A stretch of DNA of 64,000 bases from Sarcophilus harrisii. Its lineage: Eukaryota; Chordata; Mammalia; Dasyuromorphia; Dasyuridae. The position numbers and the translations under genes are program-made. A model generated the notes under the pieces. It did no database searches, was not told the DNA's origin, and worked only from the letters and a program-made list of their open reading frames with translations. Location: contig NC_045429.1 in the NCBI RefSeq assembly GCF_902635505.1, positions 464,583,359 through 464,647,358 on the forward strand, written 5' to 3'. Below, in pieces: positions 50,179 to 60,266 of the stretch (within the stretch, counting starts at the first letter, position 1; every line of letters starts with the position of its first letter).

Positions 50179-53100
50179 CTAAGAGAAAAACAAAACAGAA
50201 AATGAGAATGAAAAATAATGCAGATATCAGCTGCTTTGGGAGATGAAAAGTGAAAGAAGGGCCAAGAATACTCATCACAGGCAAATGTGAGCATGGTTCA
50301 GAATATAGTCCTATACCATAGACAGATAAGCAAAGGAATCCATATTCTTAACCTGGATTCTAGATCTTTCTTATGTGATGAAGTCCTTTGCCTACCAACT
50401 AAATGTCCACAGAACCTGGAAAATCACAAGAATTTCACAACTGGAAAGGAACTTGGAAGCCATTTTTCTTAACATAACACAAAACAATTATTTCCATTTA
50501 TGTAGCAAGAAAAAAATATAAATGAAACTATGAATCTATTACACACAACTAGCTTTTCCTTTTAGGTTTATAATTCAAGATGTAGTTTTCAAAGCTGTCC
50601 CATTTATATATCTTCTTCCTTTTGTTCTTTTCTGCTGCCCCTCTCCCCATAAAACAATTAGGAGACAAAAAAAAAAAAAAAAATAAAACAACAAACACAC
50701 ACAATCCAGCAATTCCCAAAGGAATTTGGACAAATTCACTCATAATTTGTCCAAAACAGTATTCTTCACTTTCGATTTTAAGTCTATCATATCTAGTAGT
50801 AGTTGGGTGGCAGGATCTGTTTTCAGACCTCTGGACTCTCGGATCACATGTCAAAGATACACATTTTAAAAGGCAATAAAAACCAATTAAAGACAATTTG
50901 CAAAGGCAATTTAAGAATCACAGGTTTCTCAGAATGTGTCAAAAAAAAAAAACCAAACCCAAAACTGAGTTACTTAATGTAGAAAATAACGCAAGAGAAC
51001 TGCCCAGAGTTTTTGAATTCAGAAAACAAGGCACAATCAAGAAAATCTAGAGATTATCTCCAGAAAAACAGAAACAAAACAGCATAGCAGAGTGGTTAGA
51101 AAACTGTACTAAGAGTCAGTCAATGAAATAAAGCCCTACCAAAATGTTAAATACTCAAATGAACAAACCCAAATAGAGATCTTATAAATGCCAATCATAG
51201 GAAAGGAAAGAGAACTAACTGTAAAAGGATTACCAAAACTCTTTGTTCAGATGGACTGGAAAACACAACCAGATTTCTATTCAAATTATTCTCAGCCAAA
51301 CTTGTTTGATGAGGAAAATATAGTTCAACTACCAAAACTAGCAAAGGTTAAAGCAAAGAAAGAGAATTATAGCCAATATTATTAAGAATTTTTAAAAAGA
51401 AATTAAATGAAATCTTGGCTAAAGGATAACAGCAATTTACCAATTAAAAAAAAATAATTTTCTATTATCAAATTGGATATATATCTGGAATGCAAGGATG
51501 ATTCACCATTAGGAAGACAATTAACATAATTGTTAAGTATAAAAAAACATTCAAAACCAAAAGCTATAATTTAGGCAGTAAAGTCTAAAAGTTTTCCTAT
51601 TAAACATAATAGTAAAGGAGGGATGGTCCCCTACCTACAAGACTGGAAATAGTTCTAGAAATACTGGTAATAAAAATTACAAATAAAACAATTCAAAGTC
51701 TACCAGATTGGTAAAAACACAAACTACTCTTATCTGAAATGACTTTAAAGTTGTAGGTTATCAGTAGAGAAACTAATGGAAACAAGTGCTCTGGTACAAT
51801 TAATTTTAGACTACCAAATAAACTCAGAAAAATTAACAACTTTTCTATAAAAATCCAATCTAATAATAACAAGGGAAATTCTACTCAAAAGACCTACTAA
51901 AAAACTCTTGAGCTAAAATTCATTCAATATTGATGAATATAATTACAAAGGGGTTGTGAAATAAAACACAACCCCAATAGCTGGAAAAAAATTCTATCCT
52001 CATGGCTGGGCAGTGCTAATCATAGATGTGACACAACTACTGAAGTTAATATATTAATTTAGTGCTGTATCAAAAAATCTTCCAAAGGAACTCTTTACAA
52101 AGTGAGAAAAAAATAGTTAACATTCTTTTTGGAAAAAGAAAATATCTTCAAAATCTGGGGAAATAATGAAGAAAGGTAAGAATGAAGCAGCAATAAATAG
52201 CATTTTTAGATTAAAAGCTATCATCCCACCCATGTAGCAGTTTAACCAATAGAAACGTGTGAATGGAATAGACCACTACTATTACTATTATTATTGCTGC
52301 TGCTGCTGCTGCTGCTGCTACTACTATACTACTTATAGTTGTTAATACTGCTACCTTTGAATAGCTAGCTCTTATTTAGGACTTTATGTATATTCTCACT
52401 TGATCTTCACAACAATCCTATTTTACAGATGGGGAAACCAAGGTTGAGAGAGACTAGGTGACTTGTTCAGTAGCTGAGATAAAGGATCTGAAGCCAGACA
52501 GGAACTTAGATTTTCCAACATTTGGAGTACTCCCCATCAAGACAAAAGAGATTCAGAAAAAACAAACAAACAAACAAAAAACCAAAACAAAAAAACAGAA
52601 TTTAATAAACCCAGTGTAAACACTGGCAGAAAATTAAGTTTAGACTACTATCTTACACCATATTTTGATACAAATTAAAAATTGGTCATTGGACACAAAA
52701 CCCTACTCATAGCCAAGGAGGGTGATGGTGAATTCTTAACCAAACATAGGATAGAAGCAATCCCCAAAGATAAAACTGGTAACATCTCATTACATGCAAT
52801 GGAAAAACTTACTCATGAATCAAGCCAACTAATGCTCACTGAATGATAATAACTTTATGAGGAAGAAGGGAAGCAATTAACTAGGAAAAAGGTATTTAAT
52901 ATTTCTTAAAAGAATCCAAGACACATAGACAACTAATAGGAAAATAAAAGACCACACAAAATGGCAGAAATAGCTAATGTCTATGCAGCTGCCTACCAAG
53001 GGCAGTATTTGGGGCCTCTTTTTCATTTACTCAAGTATATGTGTGTTGGGGTGTAGAAATGGAGGGTGGAAGGGATAGTAAAAGACAGAAAAAAAATTGT

Positions 53101-54163
53101 TTTAAATGCTTATAGTAATTTAAAAAAACCAAAAATAGTATCTCAAAAAAAGTGAAGGTTATTTCCTACATTTACTTAGGCCAATGTTAGACCTTGCTAA
53201 TCTCCCTTGTGCAGAACTATTTTTAGATGTTTTTGTCAGTCTAGTGAAGTCAAGAAACCCTTTTTTGAAGGGAAGAATTATTAAAAAATTTTTTTTTAAA
53301 TTTTACATCTTAAAAAAAAATTATATTAGAAGAAAATGCTGACTTAGGTATGAAGTCTTTCCCATCTAATTTCTTGTACCCCCGCCTTAAAGACAAGCGT
53401 CCTCCTCTCTGTGAACCTTGACTTCTTCTATCGTTAGTAAAGGCAAGACAAGAGGTTGTGCTTGTTGGATATTCGTGGGAAACTGAGTCATGACCAAAAA
53501 CTAGAGATAACCCAGGCTTTGGAAAGAAAGAGACAAACAGGGTTCAGCTGGGCTAGGTGCCCAGACAGAACCATGAGGACCCTTCTCACTGGGAAAAGGC
53601 CACCAGGGAATCATTTCTCCTTAGAGGTGAGAGGTTTAAGGTCCAGCTTTCCTGAATTATGAATTAGGTGAAACTAAGAGCTCAAGCGTGGTTGGCCCCC
53701 CTCACCTTTCTCTCCCCTGGGCAGCAGATCCTGGCTCACCCCTTCTGGCTCCACCTTCACAGCAGGGAAGAAAAGGGTCCTTGGGGCAGGCTGCTCCATC
53801 AGGGTCAGCATCTTCGGGGTGGGGCCCCAGACCTGTGGACAGATCACATCGGAGCAGAAACTTGGGATGGGGATGGAGAGGGGGAGAGGAAGAAGGGGGA
53901 AAGAAGGGGAAGGAGGGGGGAGGGGAGAAGAAGAGGGGAAAAAGAGGGGGATGCAGGGGGAGAGGAAGAAGGGGGAGGAGAAGAGGAGAAAAGAGGAGGG
54001 GGCAGGGGGAAGAGACCGGCAGGGTTCCTTAAGCAGACCAATCCAGAGATACCCCAAAACTCACAGAGCTGCCCCGGGGGCTCTTCTTTCCCCCTTCCCC
54101 GCGATGACCTCCGGGGGGCAGGGGTCTCACCTGTGGGGGTCGGGAGGCCCCCGTGGCCGCCAT
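47954..54163 (-). CDS. C2H2 zinc-finger protein gene C, KRAB-less
   Basis: Three exons join in frame to give 794 residues. Exon 1 (54163-54131) encodes MAATGASRPPQ. Exon 2 (53832-53706, 127 nt, phase 0 to 1) encodes VWGPTPKMLTLMEQPAPRTL and ends LLPRGEK. Exon 3 (50178-47954) encodes DGEDKTGNGAAAVKHE, a linker of about 130 residues and the fingers. Acceptors CCACAG and CTCTTAG and donors CAG|GTGAGA and AAAG|GTGAGG are canonical. No KRAB, SCAN or BTB domain is visible. Exon 2 contains VKVEPE, a consensus SUMO acceptor (VKxE), which would fit repression by sumoylation; that is inference. Expected role: nuclear sequence-specific DNA binding. I do not recognise a human one-to-one counterpart. The promoter is the CpG island directly upstream, just past the 3' end of the TRMT2B-like gene. 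Confidence 0.85.
50179..53705. other. Intron of gene C with L1 and MIR remains
   Basis: About 51400-52220 reads as decayed L1 ORF2 on the plus strand (for example 'GYISGMQG'-like text at 51475-51505). A (TGC)8 run is at 52296-52319, an inverted MIR at about 52365-52525 and a (CAAA)n stretch at 52560-52585. No KRAB exon found on the minus strand. Confidence 0.5.
52365..52525 (-). mobile_element. MIR element, minus orientation
   Basis: Plus-strand text 'cttcacaacaatcctatttt', 'cagatggggaaac' and 'ctaggtgacttgttcag' is inverted MIR. Confidence 0.65.
53706..53832 (-). CDS. Second coding exon of gene C
   Basis: 127 nt, phase 0 to 1: the same length and phases as a KRAB-A exon, but the sequence (VWGPTPKMLTLMEQ...AVKVEPEGVSQDLLPRGEK) has no KRAB motif. 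It contains the candidate SUMO site VKVE. It joins finger exon 3 to make the codon for Asp in EK-DGEDK. Confidence 0.75.
53871..54015. repeat. Polypurine (G/A) tract
   Basis: About 145 bp almost purely G and A on the plus strand, within intron 1 of gene C just upstream of exon 2. On the sense strand it is a very long polypyrimidine tract close to the exon 2 acceptor. Confidence 0.85.
54131..54163 (-). CDS. First coding exon of gene C (MAATGASRPPQ)
   Basis: Eleven codons from an ATG in strong context (G at -3, G at +4) to a CAG|GTGAGA donor, inside a CpG island. Confidence 0.75.
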
Positions 54164-55246
54164 CCCGACGCTCCTCCTCCTGATGCGGGACCCCAGCTCT
54201 GGGGAGAGACACGGACACGAGGGGAAGGGCTCCCACGCAGGGACAGGAGACCCACGGGAGGAAGCGCCGCTGACCCCCCCACCCCACACGCCCAGGGTCT
54301 CCTCACCGGGGACCCACGCACGAAGAGGGCGGAGCATTCACCGAGAAGGAGGAAGACGCCCACGGGAAGCGGTCCCCCTGCTGCCCCTCCTCCCACAGAT
54401 CCCCCTCAAGCGCGAAGAGCCCCAGAGGCCCCCGGGGGGGAGGAGGCGCCACCTGACAGCTCCTTCTGACAGCCGTGGGGGATGGGCGTTATCGCCCACG
54501 AGTCCGCGCCGGGCTTGAACTCACGGCCGTCGCTGGGTCCACTCGGGACGCGCGCCCACGAGCCACGTGCCCCCACCAAGAGGTACAGATAGGAAATGTC
54601 CCGTTCGCCCGTGGGTCTGAACCGCTACTCCCCCCTCCCCTCCCACGGCCCCCCTCCCCCCGTCAAGCGCGCTTCCGGGGCCGCTCTAGGTAGCCCGGAG
54701 GCCTCTTCATCTCGGTGGTTCAGGGCAGGGAGTGTAGGTCACGTGAGCCGGCTAGAAGCCCGAGCAGCGAGTATTTTCTCGGGGTCGCTCTAGGACACGG
54801 AGAAACCTTCCTCTCGGTGGTTCGGACCCGTTAGGGGGCGGGGAAGCAGCGCACTTCCGGGCCGCTCCAGGCTGCCCGGAGGACGCTCTCTGTGGCTTGG
54901 CGGGAAGCAGAGGGAAGGGGCGGTGGGACCCTTCCTCAGCCGAGAAGAGAAAGTGGGTGGGCAGCAGCAGGCCGGACTTCTCCGGAAATGAAGGAGGGCC
55001 GCCGTGGCCCCTGTGCCTCCCTCCCACCCCCCACGCCTCAGTTTCCTCCTCTGTAAAATGGGGCCACAGGGCTGGTTCGCGTTCCAGGGAGACTGAAGCG
55101 CCGCCCCTCCCCATCTTCCCCCCAGCCCCAGTCAGCGGGGCCCAAGTCAGAGCCCGGCTGTGGCGACGCGCTCAGAAGCAGTGCCCCCCCCCGCCCGCCC
55201 GCCCGCCAAAACAGCCCGGGTCAGGATGTCAGAGGGGCCACAGCTA
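54164..55246 (-). promoter_or_regulatory. CpG island and promoter of gene C
   Basis: Very CpG-rich sequence between the poly(A) site of the TRMT2B-like gene and gene C exon 1. It holds three degenerate repeats with ETS-type CTTCCGG cores (54669-54903) and a GGTCACGTGA E-box (54737-54746, USF/TFE type). About 54480-54590 has a faint tRNA-like look on the minus strand, probably a SINE relic. The 334-residue open frame on the opposite strand crossing 54.9-55.9 kb is compositional. Confidence 0.6.
54669..54903. repeat. Three degenerate promoter repeats with ETS motifs
   Basis: Units at about 54669-54723, 54778-54823 and 54850-54903 share 'ggccgctctagg...cccggagg' or 'tcggtggttcgg' blocks. The first and third carry CTTCCGG, an ETS-factor core. 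They look like imperfect local duplications in a core promoter. Confidence 0.5.
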
Positions 55247-55252
55247 TTTATT
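55247..55252 (-). terminator. Poly(A) signal of the TRMT2B-like gene
   Basis: AATAAA on the minus strand, 28 nt after the TGA stop (55282-55280). This implies a very short 3' UTR. Confidence 0.65.
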
Positions 55253-55279
55253 CAGGACCCTGGGGGGCGCCGCGGGGGG

Positions 55280-58200
55280 TCAGCGGGTGAAGGCCAGGAC
55301 CAGCTGGGAGTTCAGGGTGTGCGGGGCCCCATCCACGGGCACGGCGCGGCTCAGCCTGAAAGGCTCCCCTGCGAGGTCCTGGCTGGAGGGCACCGGGCAG
55401 CAGAGCCTGCAACACAAGAGGGCCTGGGTCAGCCCTGAGACCCCTGGGGATCCCTCCCGGGCTGGAGATCCCTCCCGGGCTGGAGATCCCTCCCGGGCTG
55501 GGGCCTCCCTCACTCACTGCACCAGGGTCTCCATGTCTTCCCTGTGGGGCTGGGGAGACACAAACACCAGCTTCTGGATGGCTGCGCAGCCCCGGATGGC
55601 GCCGATGACCTCGGGAGCTGAGGGCAGTAACAGGGAAGAAGCTCAGTGCGGGGCAGGCAAGTGGAACGGGGCGGGGGGCGTCCAGGGTCCCCACTTACAC
55701 GGGCCAGCGTCTGCCGCGGCCACCAGCACCGCCAGCACCTTGCTGTCCTCTTGGCCCTTCCTGAGGCGGGCCATGGCCTTCTCCACCCCCTGCCGCCGGC
55801 ATCGCCAGTTGGTGATCTCTGCAGGAGGAAGGCCTGCTCTGAGTGGAGCGGTTCTCTCGCCCTCCTTGGGTCTCCTTGCTGGGCCCCGGGGGGTCCCCTG
55901 AAGGTGCCCAGTGAGGGCTTGGCCCACAGACTCTAACCCTCCCCCTCCTCACATGCATAGAAGGGAAAGAATTTCTCAATCTTGGCCAGAGGCAAATCTA
56001 GATGACTTTTCCCTTCAGGGACCCTCTGGAACCTGACCATGGACCCTGTGAGTGGGGTGGGATGACTCGGGTTCTGGTGGCCGTTGGCCCCTCCGCCCCG
56101 CTGCCTGCCCACACGGGACGGGAGACCCTAGTGCTGTACCATTGAAATCTGCGCTCCACTGGGCATCCTCCATGGCCTGCCCTGCCAGCCGCACGCTAAG
56201 CACCTGGGCCGCCCACTGCGCCAGGGAGAGGCCCGGGGCCCCTGTACACAGGAGAGTCCAAGGATCAGGGAAGGAGGCCACCGAACTCCTTCCCACCTCC
56301 TGCTGCCCACAGGGTGAGTGGCCACTGACCTGTGCCATGGCTAAGGTCAAGGACAAGGGTGCTCCGGTCCACTCCGCCCAACTCTGCCACAACCCGGAGG
56401 AGGGCCTCGGTGGCACCCGTGTTCAGGGGGAAAAAGGCCCCTGGAGAGATTCGAAGTTTCAAGTCAAGGACATCCTCGAACATGTGGGCTTCCCCTGCCA
56501 GGAGCTGGTAGCAGCTGGGCATGACCCTGGGGATGGAGATGGGGCAGCCCATGAGGAGGGCATCTTCAGGGGCCCAGCGAATAGCCCACATCCTGGACCC
56601 TGCCAGACTCACCCCTCTTTCAGGTAAAGGGAGGTCAGCTCGCACACAGACCCCTGTCCCGACATGAAGAACTCCTTCGCTCTTTCCTTCTGCGCACAGA
56701 TGGCCTCCTGCCCAGATCCAAAATGAGCAGCTGTGTAGAGATGGCCCGGCCCGCCCCCTGGGCAGGAGACCACCAGGCTGACTGCCAGACTGGGGGCTGG
56801 CACGGACTGTTTGATGGTTTTACCTGGCTCAGTCCCTGGGCGTGGAAAGTGAGGATGGCCATCGTGTGGCCTTGGCGGCTGGTCCGCACTCTGAGCCGGC
56901 GCCAGGGCCCAAGCTGGTGAGCGTCCAGGCTGGGCTCGGGGGGAGCCTGTCGTAGAAATGCCTCGTAGCACTAGGAAACCAAAGGAAAACAAGCCCCCCG
57001 CCTTGTATTACAGAAGAGAAACTGAGGCCCACAGCCCCTGCCCAGATTTACATTCCTGTTTTAGTTTGACTTTAGGTGGAGTCTGTGCAGCAACTCCCTC
57101 TGGAGAGCCGGGAAGCCCTGGGTTTGAGCCCAGCCTTGGGTCTCCAGCAACAGTTCTGTAACAGACCCACTCACTGGCATGTCTGGCAATGCCCGCCTCC
57201 TCCTGCCAAGGCTGGGAAACAGCAAATGGAGGGAAACTTCCCTCCTGTGGATTCTCCAGGGCCTCTATCAATCTTCCCCTCGAGGCACCCGGAGGCAGCG
57301 TCTCTGCCCACATTCAGTGCTTCCTGGGCACCAAAAAGTCAGTGGGCTCTGCCGACCCAAGCTTTGTCACAAGGGAGCCGGATGGCCCAGAGGCAGAGGG
57401 CCCAGCTGCTCTGGGGCTCCCTGAGCCCTCCTTACCTGGGCCACCTGGAAGTGCTTGGTGGGAAGAGCTCTCAGATGGTCAGCCGGTACACAGAACATCC
57501 TCTTCCCTAAGGAAGAGTGAGGAATTATTTGGTCTTCTGGAAGCAGGATCCAGTGGTCCCAAGCCCATCGGGCAGGAAGGCCCCAACAAGTCGCAGGTAA
57601 AGGCCCTGGGGGGCCCCAGCAGCGGGCTCAATTTAATGCAACAGTCCCTGGCCCTGGTCAGCCCACTTGGGGTGAGGGACATGCTCAGGCCTGAGGGATG
57701 GCAGGCCTTGAGTATTCCCCAGTGGAGAGAAGCTGCAGGGCTGGGGAGAGGGCTGGTTAGAGAAGCCTCAGGAGGACTTTGTCCACAAGCGGATGCTCCT
57801 GGTTCTGTCTGTCCCTAGGCAGAATTGCCAGCTGTGGGTGGGGTGCACATTGAGGCAGGATTAGGCCACTGGCCCACTTGCTGGGGGAGGTTTCAGGGAA
57901 GGGGACTCAGACGCCACAAAAGCCCCCGATCGGCCCAGCAGCCAATGGCTCCTGTGCTGGAGCTACCAAGCCACAAGCACAGAATGGTCTGCTTGCTCTG
58001 TGCCGCTGGAGTTTCCTAGAAGGTGGATCAGGGGCCGCCTCCTACAGGAAGCCCATCCTCATCTCCTTAGCTGTTTGTGCCCTGTCTCCTCTTTAGTTAG
58101 CAGCAGTACTTGGCGCTTAAGAAAGGCTCTGGAGCAGACCCATTCAGGGGCAAGGCCACCAGGCCCAAAGGGCATTAGCTTTTGGGGGCTTTGAAATGAG

Positions 58201-60266
58201 GACGGCTGCTGCCGTTGGAGGCAGGAGACCAGCTGTCCCTGAGAGGGATGGCAGATCTGGAAGTGGCCTGAGGGATTCCCTGGCCTCCACCGGTGTGTCC
58301 CTTGTCCCTCAGCTCCTTCCCTGTCCCTCCGATCTCTGGCACATCTGTTCCCCCGGACTCACCTCCGGGGGATCTCAGAAAGAACCCCACAGTCCTTGGG
58401 CGGCCGTCTGGGCCCTGGTTTACAGAGAAGACAGATTTGTTTCTGTACCCATCAATGACAGGCTGGAAAAAGGGAGGGAGAGAGAAGAGGGAGATATGGC
58501 AGGTTAAAAGGGGCTATCCATTACCCTCAGGACTCTAGATCCTCACAAGGAATGGGCCTGGAGGGGCCACACAGAAGGTCGGCACCCTGGGGCCACTGGC
58601 TGGGTCTCAGAGGGGAAAGAAGGAACTTACTGATGGGATGAAAGGTTGGAGGAGGTCATCCAGGCCTTGGGCCTCCATCACCGTGGCACCCAGCTTGTGG
58701 AGGCGACCCTGGAACTGCTCCAAGGTCTTCTTTGTCACTTCAAACTTGACCTGCAGCAGGCAGACACATGGAGCTCTTCCTGGGTTCTCCACCAAGCTAG
58801 TCTGATCCTGGGGCCTCATCTCCCTCCATTGGCCTTTGCTCCACAGGCCCTCCTCTCATCCTCCAAAGCTCCTGGGATCCCTATTCTCTGGGGCTGCCCT
58901 CTGCAAGAGACTGCCCCGATCTGTGGAAATGTCAGGGAGTGGTGACAGAGGGACATGTGAACTGATACACAGGTCCCACCACAGGCTGCAGTGGGGGCTC
59001 ATCCTGGCAAGGGACAGCTATGGCAGGCCCCCTCCCCGGAAGGGGAACTTCCAGAGCTGTGACAAAACCAGGGGAGGACTGAAAACCATGTCCTGTGGCA
59101 GAGTGCCCACTGGGAGAAGGGGCTGCCTGACAGGGGCCAACTGAGTCAACTGGAAGAGACCACTGGGTTATAAAAGTGGCGGACCTCAGCCTGGGTGTCT
59201 AAAAAAAGACTACGCTTGGGAAAAACCTCTCTGTCCCAGTGATTGCACCCGCACTCACTGCTCGCCATGCTGCAGTGGGGCGTATGCCAACCACAAATTA
59301 TGCAGATACGTGGAAGAGATCCCCGTCCATTCCTCTTCAGCTGCCCCCAACCCAGGGAGAATCTTGAAGCCATGGAGAGGCCGGAGAGGCCAGGGCCCAG
59401 GCCTGGGATTCCAGCAAAGTGGAACCACACAAAATAATCAAGGACAGAACAGGCTGGGTCAGCGGAAGGAGCACAGACACCCTGGGCCAGGCCATTAGGG
59501 TCAGCTCCTGGCCTCCGGTGGCTTCTGAGTCAGGGAACAAAGGCTCTTTCTCCGGATCCCAGAGGGCTGCTCTGCCCTGCCTAGAGCATTTTACTGTCCT
59601 CTTAGTTCTTACCCAAGAGTCAGACCCCCACCTTTAGTTGTTCCTCATAGCTCAGTCTCCGGAGGGGCAGCAGTTGATCTGCCAACCTAAAATAAATCCG
59701 GGCCTGAGTTCTACCTGTCCATCCCCGCTCCAAGCATGCATCCATTCAGCTACCCATAAACCTGCCCCACCGCCACTGATCCACCGCCCCATTCATGGAG
59801 CCAGCCGTCCATCCCCCCAGAGCCAGTTTCCCAACTGTCTCCTATGGATCACACCTTTCTCCTTCCCGCGAGCCCTTTCTGTCCTCTAGGAGGGGGCTCG
59901 CCCCCTCTCCCCTCCGGCAGCCACCAGCACTTTCTTGCCTGCTCAGTCCGGCGGCTTGTTCCCGCTCCTCTCCTTGCTGACTTCTCCGGCTCCCCGGGAC
60001 GCTCTGGGACCCAGCCCTCTCCCGGGCCCCGGCGGCCGATCCCTCATCCCGCCCCAGCCTTACCTCTCCTGCCAGAAGCCGAGGCCCCCCCGCGGCTCGC
60101 TTTCTCCCCGACTGCGCGCCGATGCCGCCTGGGTAAAGTCTCCCTCCCCTGCGGAGGCCAGGGGAGCCTGGGGCTGGGGCCTGCTTGTGCAAAGGCGCGC
60201 CCCGAGGGCCAGGAGGGAACCTGCGCCGGCCCCCAGCCCCTTGGTGCGAGAGCCGCGCGCGAACAT
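55280..60266 (-). CDS. TRMT2B: TRMT2B-like tRNA/rRNA (uracil-5)-methyltransferase homolog with degenerate active site
   Basis: Twelve exons join to a 478-residue protein: 60266-60064, 59686-59632, 58750-58631, 58462-58363, 57506-57436, 56970-56824, 56707-56613, 56526-56330, 56241-56140, 55818-55699, 55617-55518, 55406-55280. All 11 junctions are GT/AG and in phase. Human TRMT2B (about 504 residues) is the mitochondrial enzyme that makes m5U in tRNA and 12S rRNA. Shared blocks include LSYEEQLKVKF, IDGYRNKS.FSVN.GPDG, RTSRQGHTMAILTFH, CELTSLY and GEPF...AVPVD. The N-terminus is Arg-rich and nearly acid-free for 40 residues, so it could be a mitochondrial presequence. Catalytic motifs have changed: FFQIN is FFPLN (295-299), CCGTG is SHGTG (326-330), NPARAG is AAADAG (397-402), the nucleophile Cys is Pro425, and the general-base Glu of PHTPHCE is Gln471. 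Probably an RNA-binding pseudoenzyme, an ortholog or a divergent paralog. Confidence 0.88.
55449..55502. repeat. 18-bp minisatellite, three units
   Basis: Three near-identical units of GATCCCTCCCGGGCTGGA (the last ends GG) in the last intron of the TRMT2B-like gene. Confidence 0.9.

Noticed and set aside
50180-50284. Hydrophobic N-terminal extension of the gene C finger frame, looking like a signal peptide
   Set aside because: It lies upstream of a good splice acceptor in phase with exon 2; it is read-through of intron, and a zinc-finger protein is not secreted.
54480-54590. tRNA-like sequence on the minus strand (B-box-like GAGTTCAAGCCC)
   Set aside because: No convincing cloverleaf, A box or terminator; more likely a SINE relic, too weak to list as a gene.
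54897-55901. 334-codon plus-strand open frame
   Set aside because: Runs antisense through the CpG island and the last exons of the TRMT2B-like gene; explained by GC content.
55953-56045. Open segment with AG/GT ends that looks like an extra exon of the TRMT2B-like gene
   Set aside because: Including it makes a stop at the next junction, and skipping it gives a direct match to the family sequence. Kept only as a possible poison exon.
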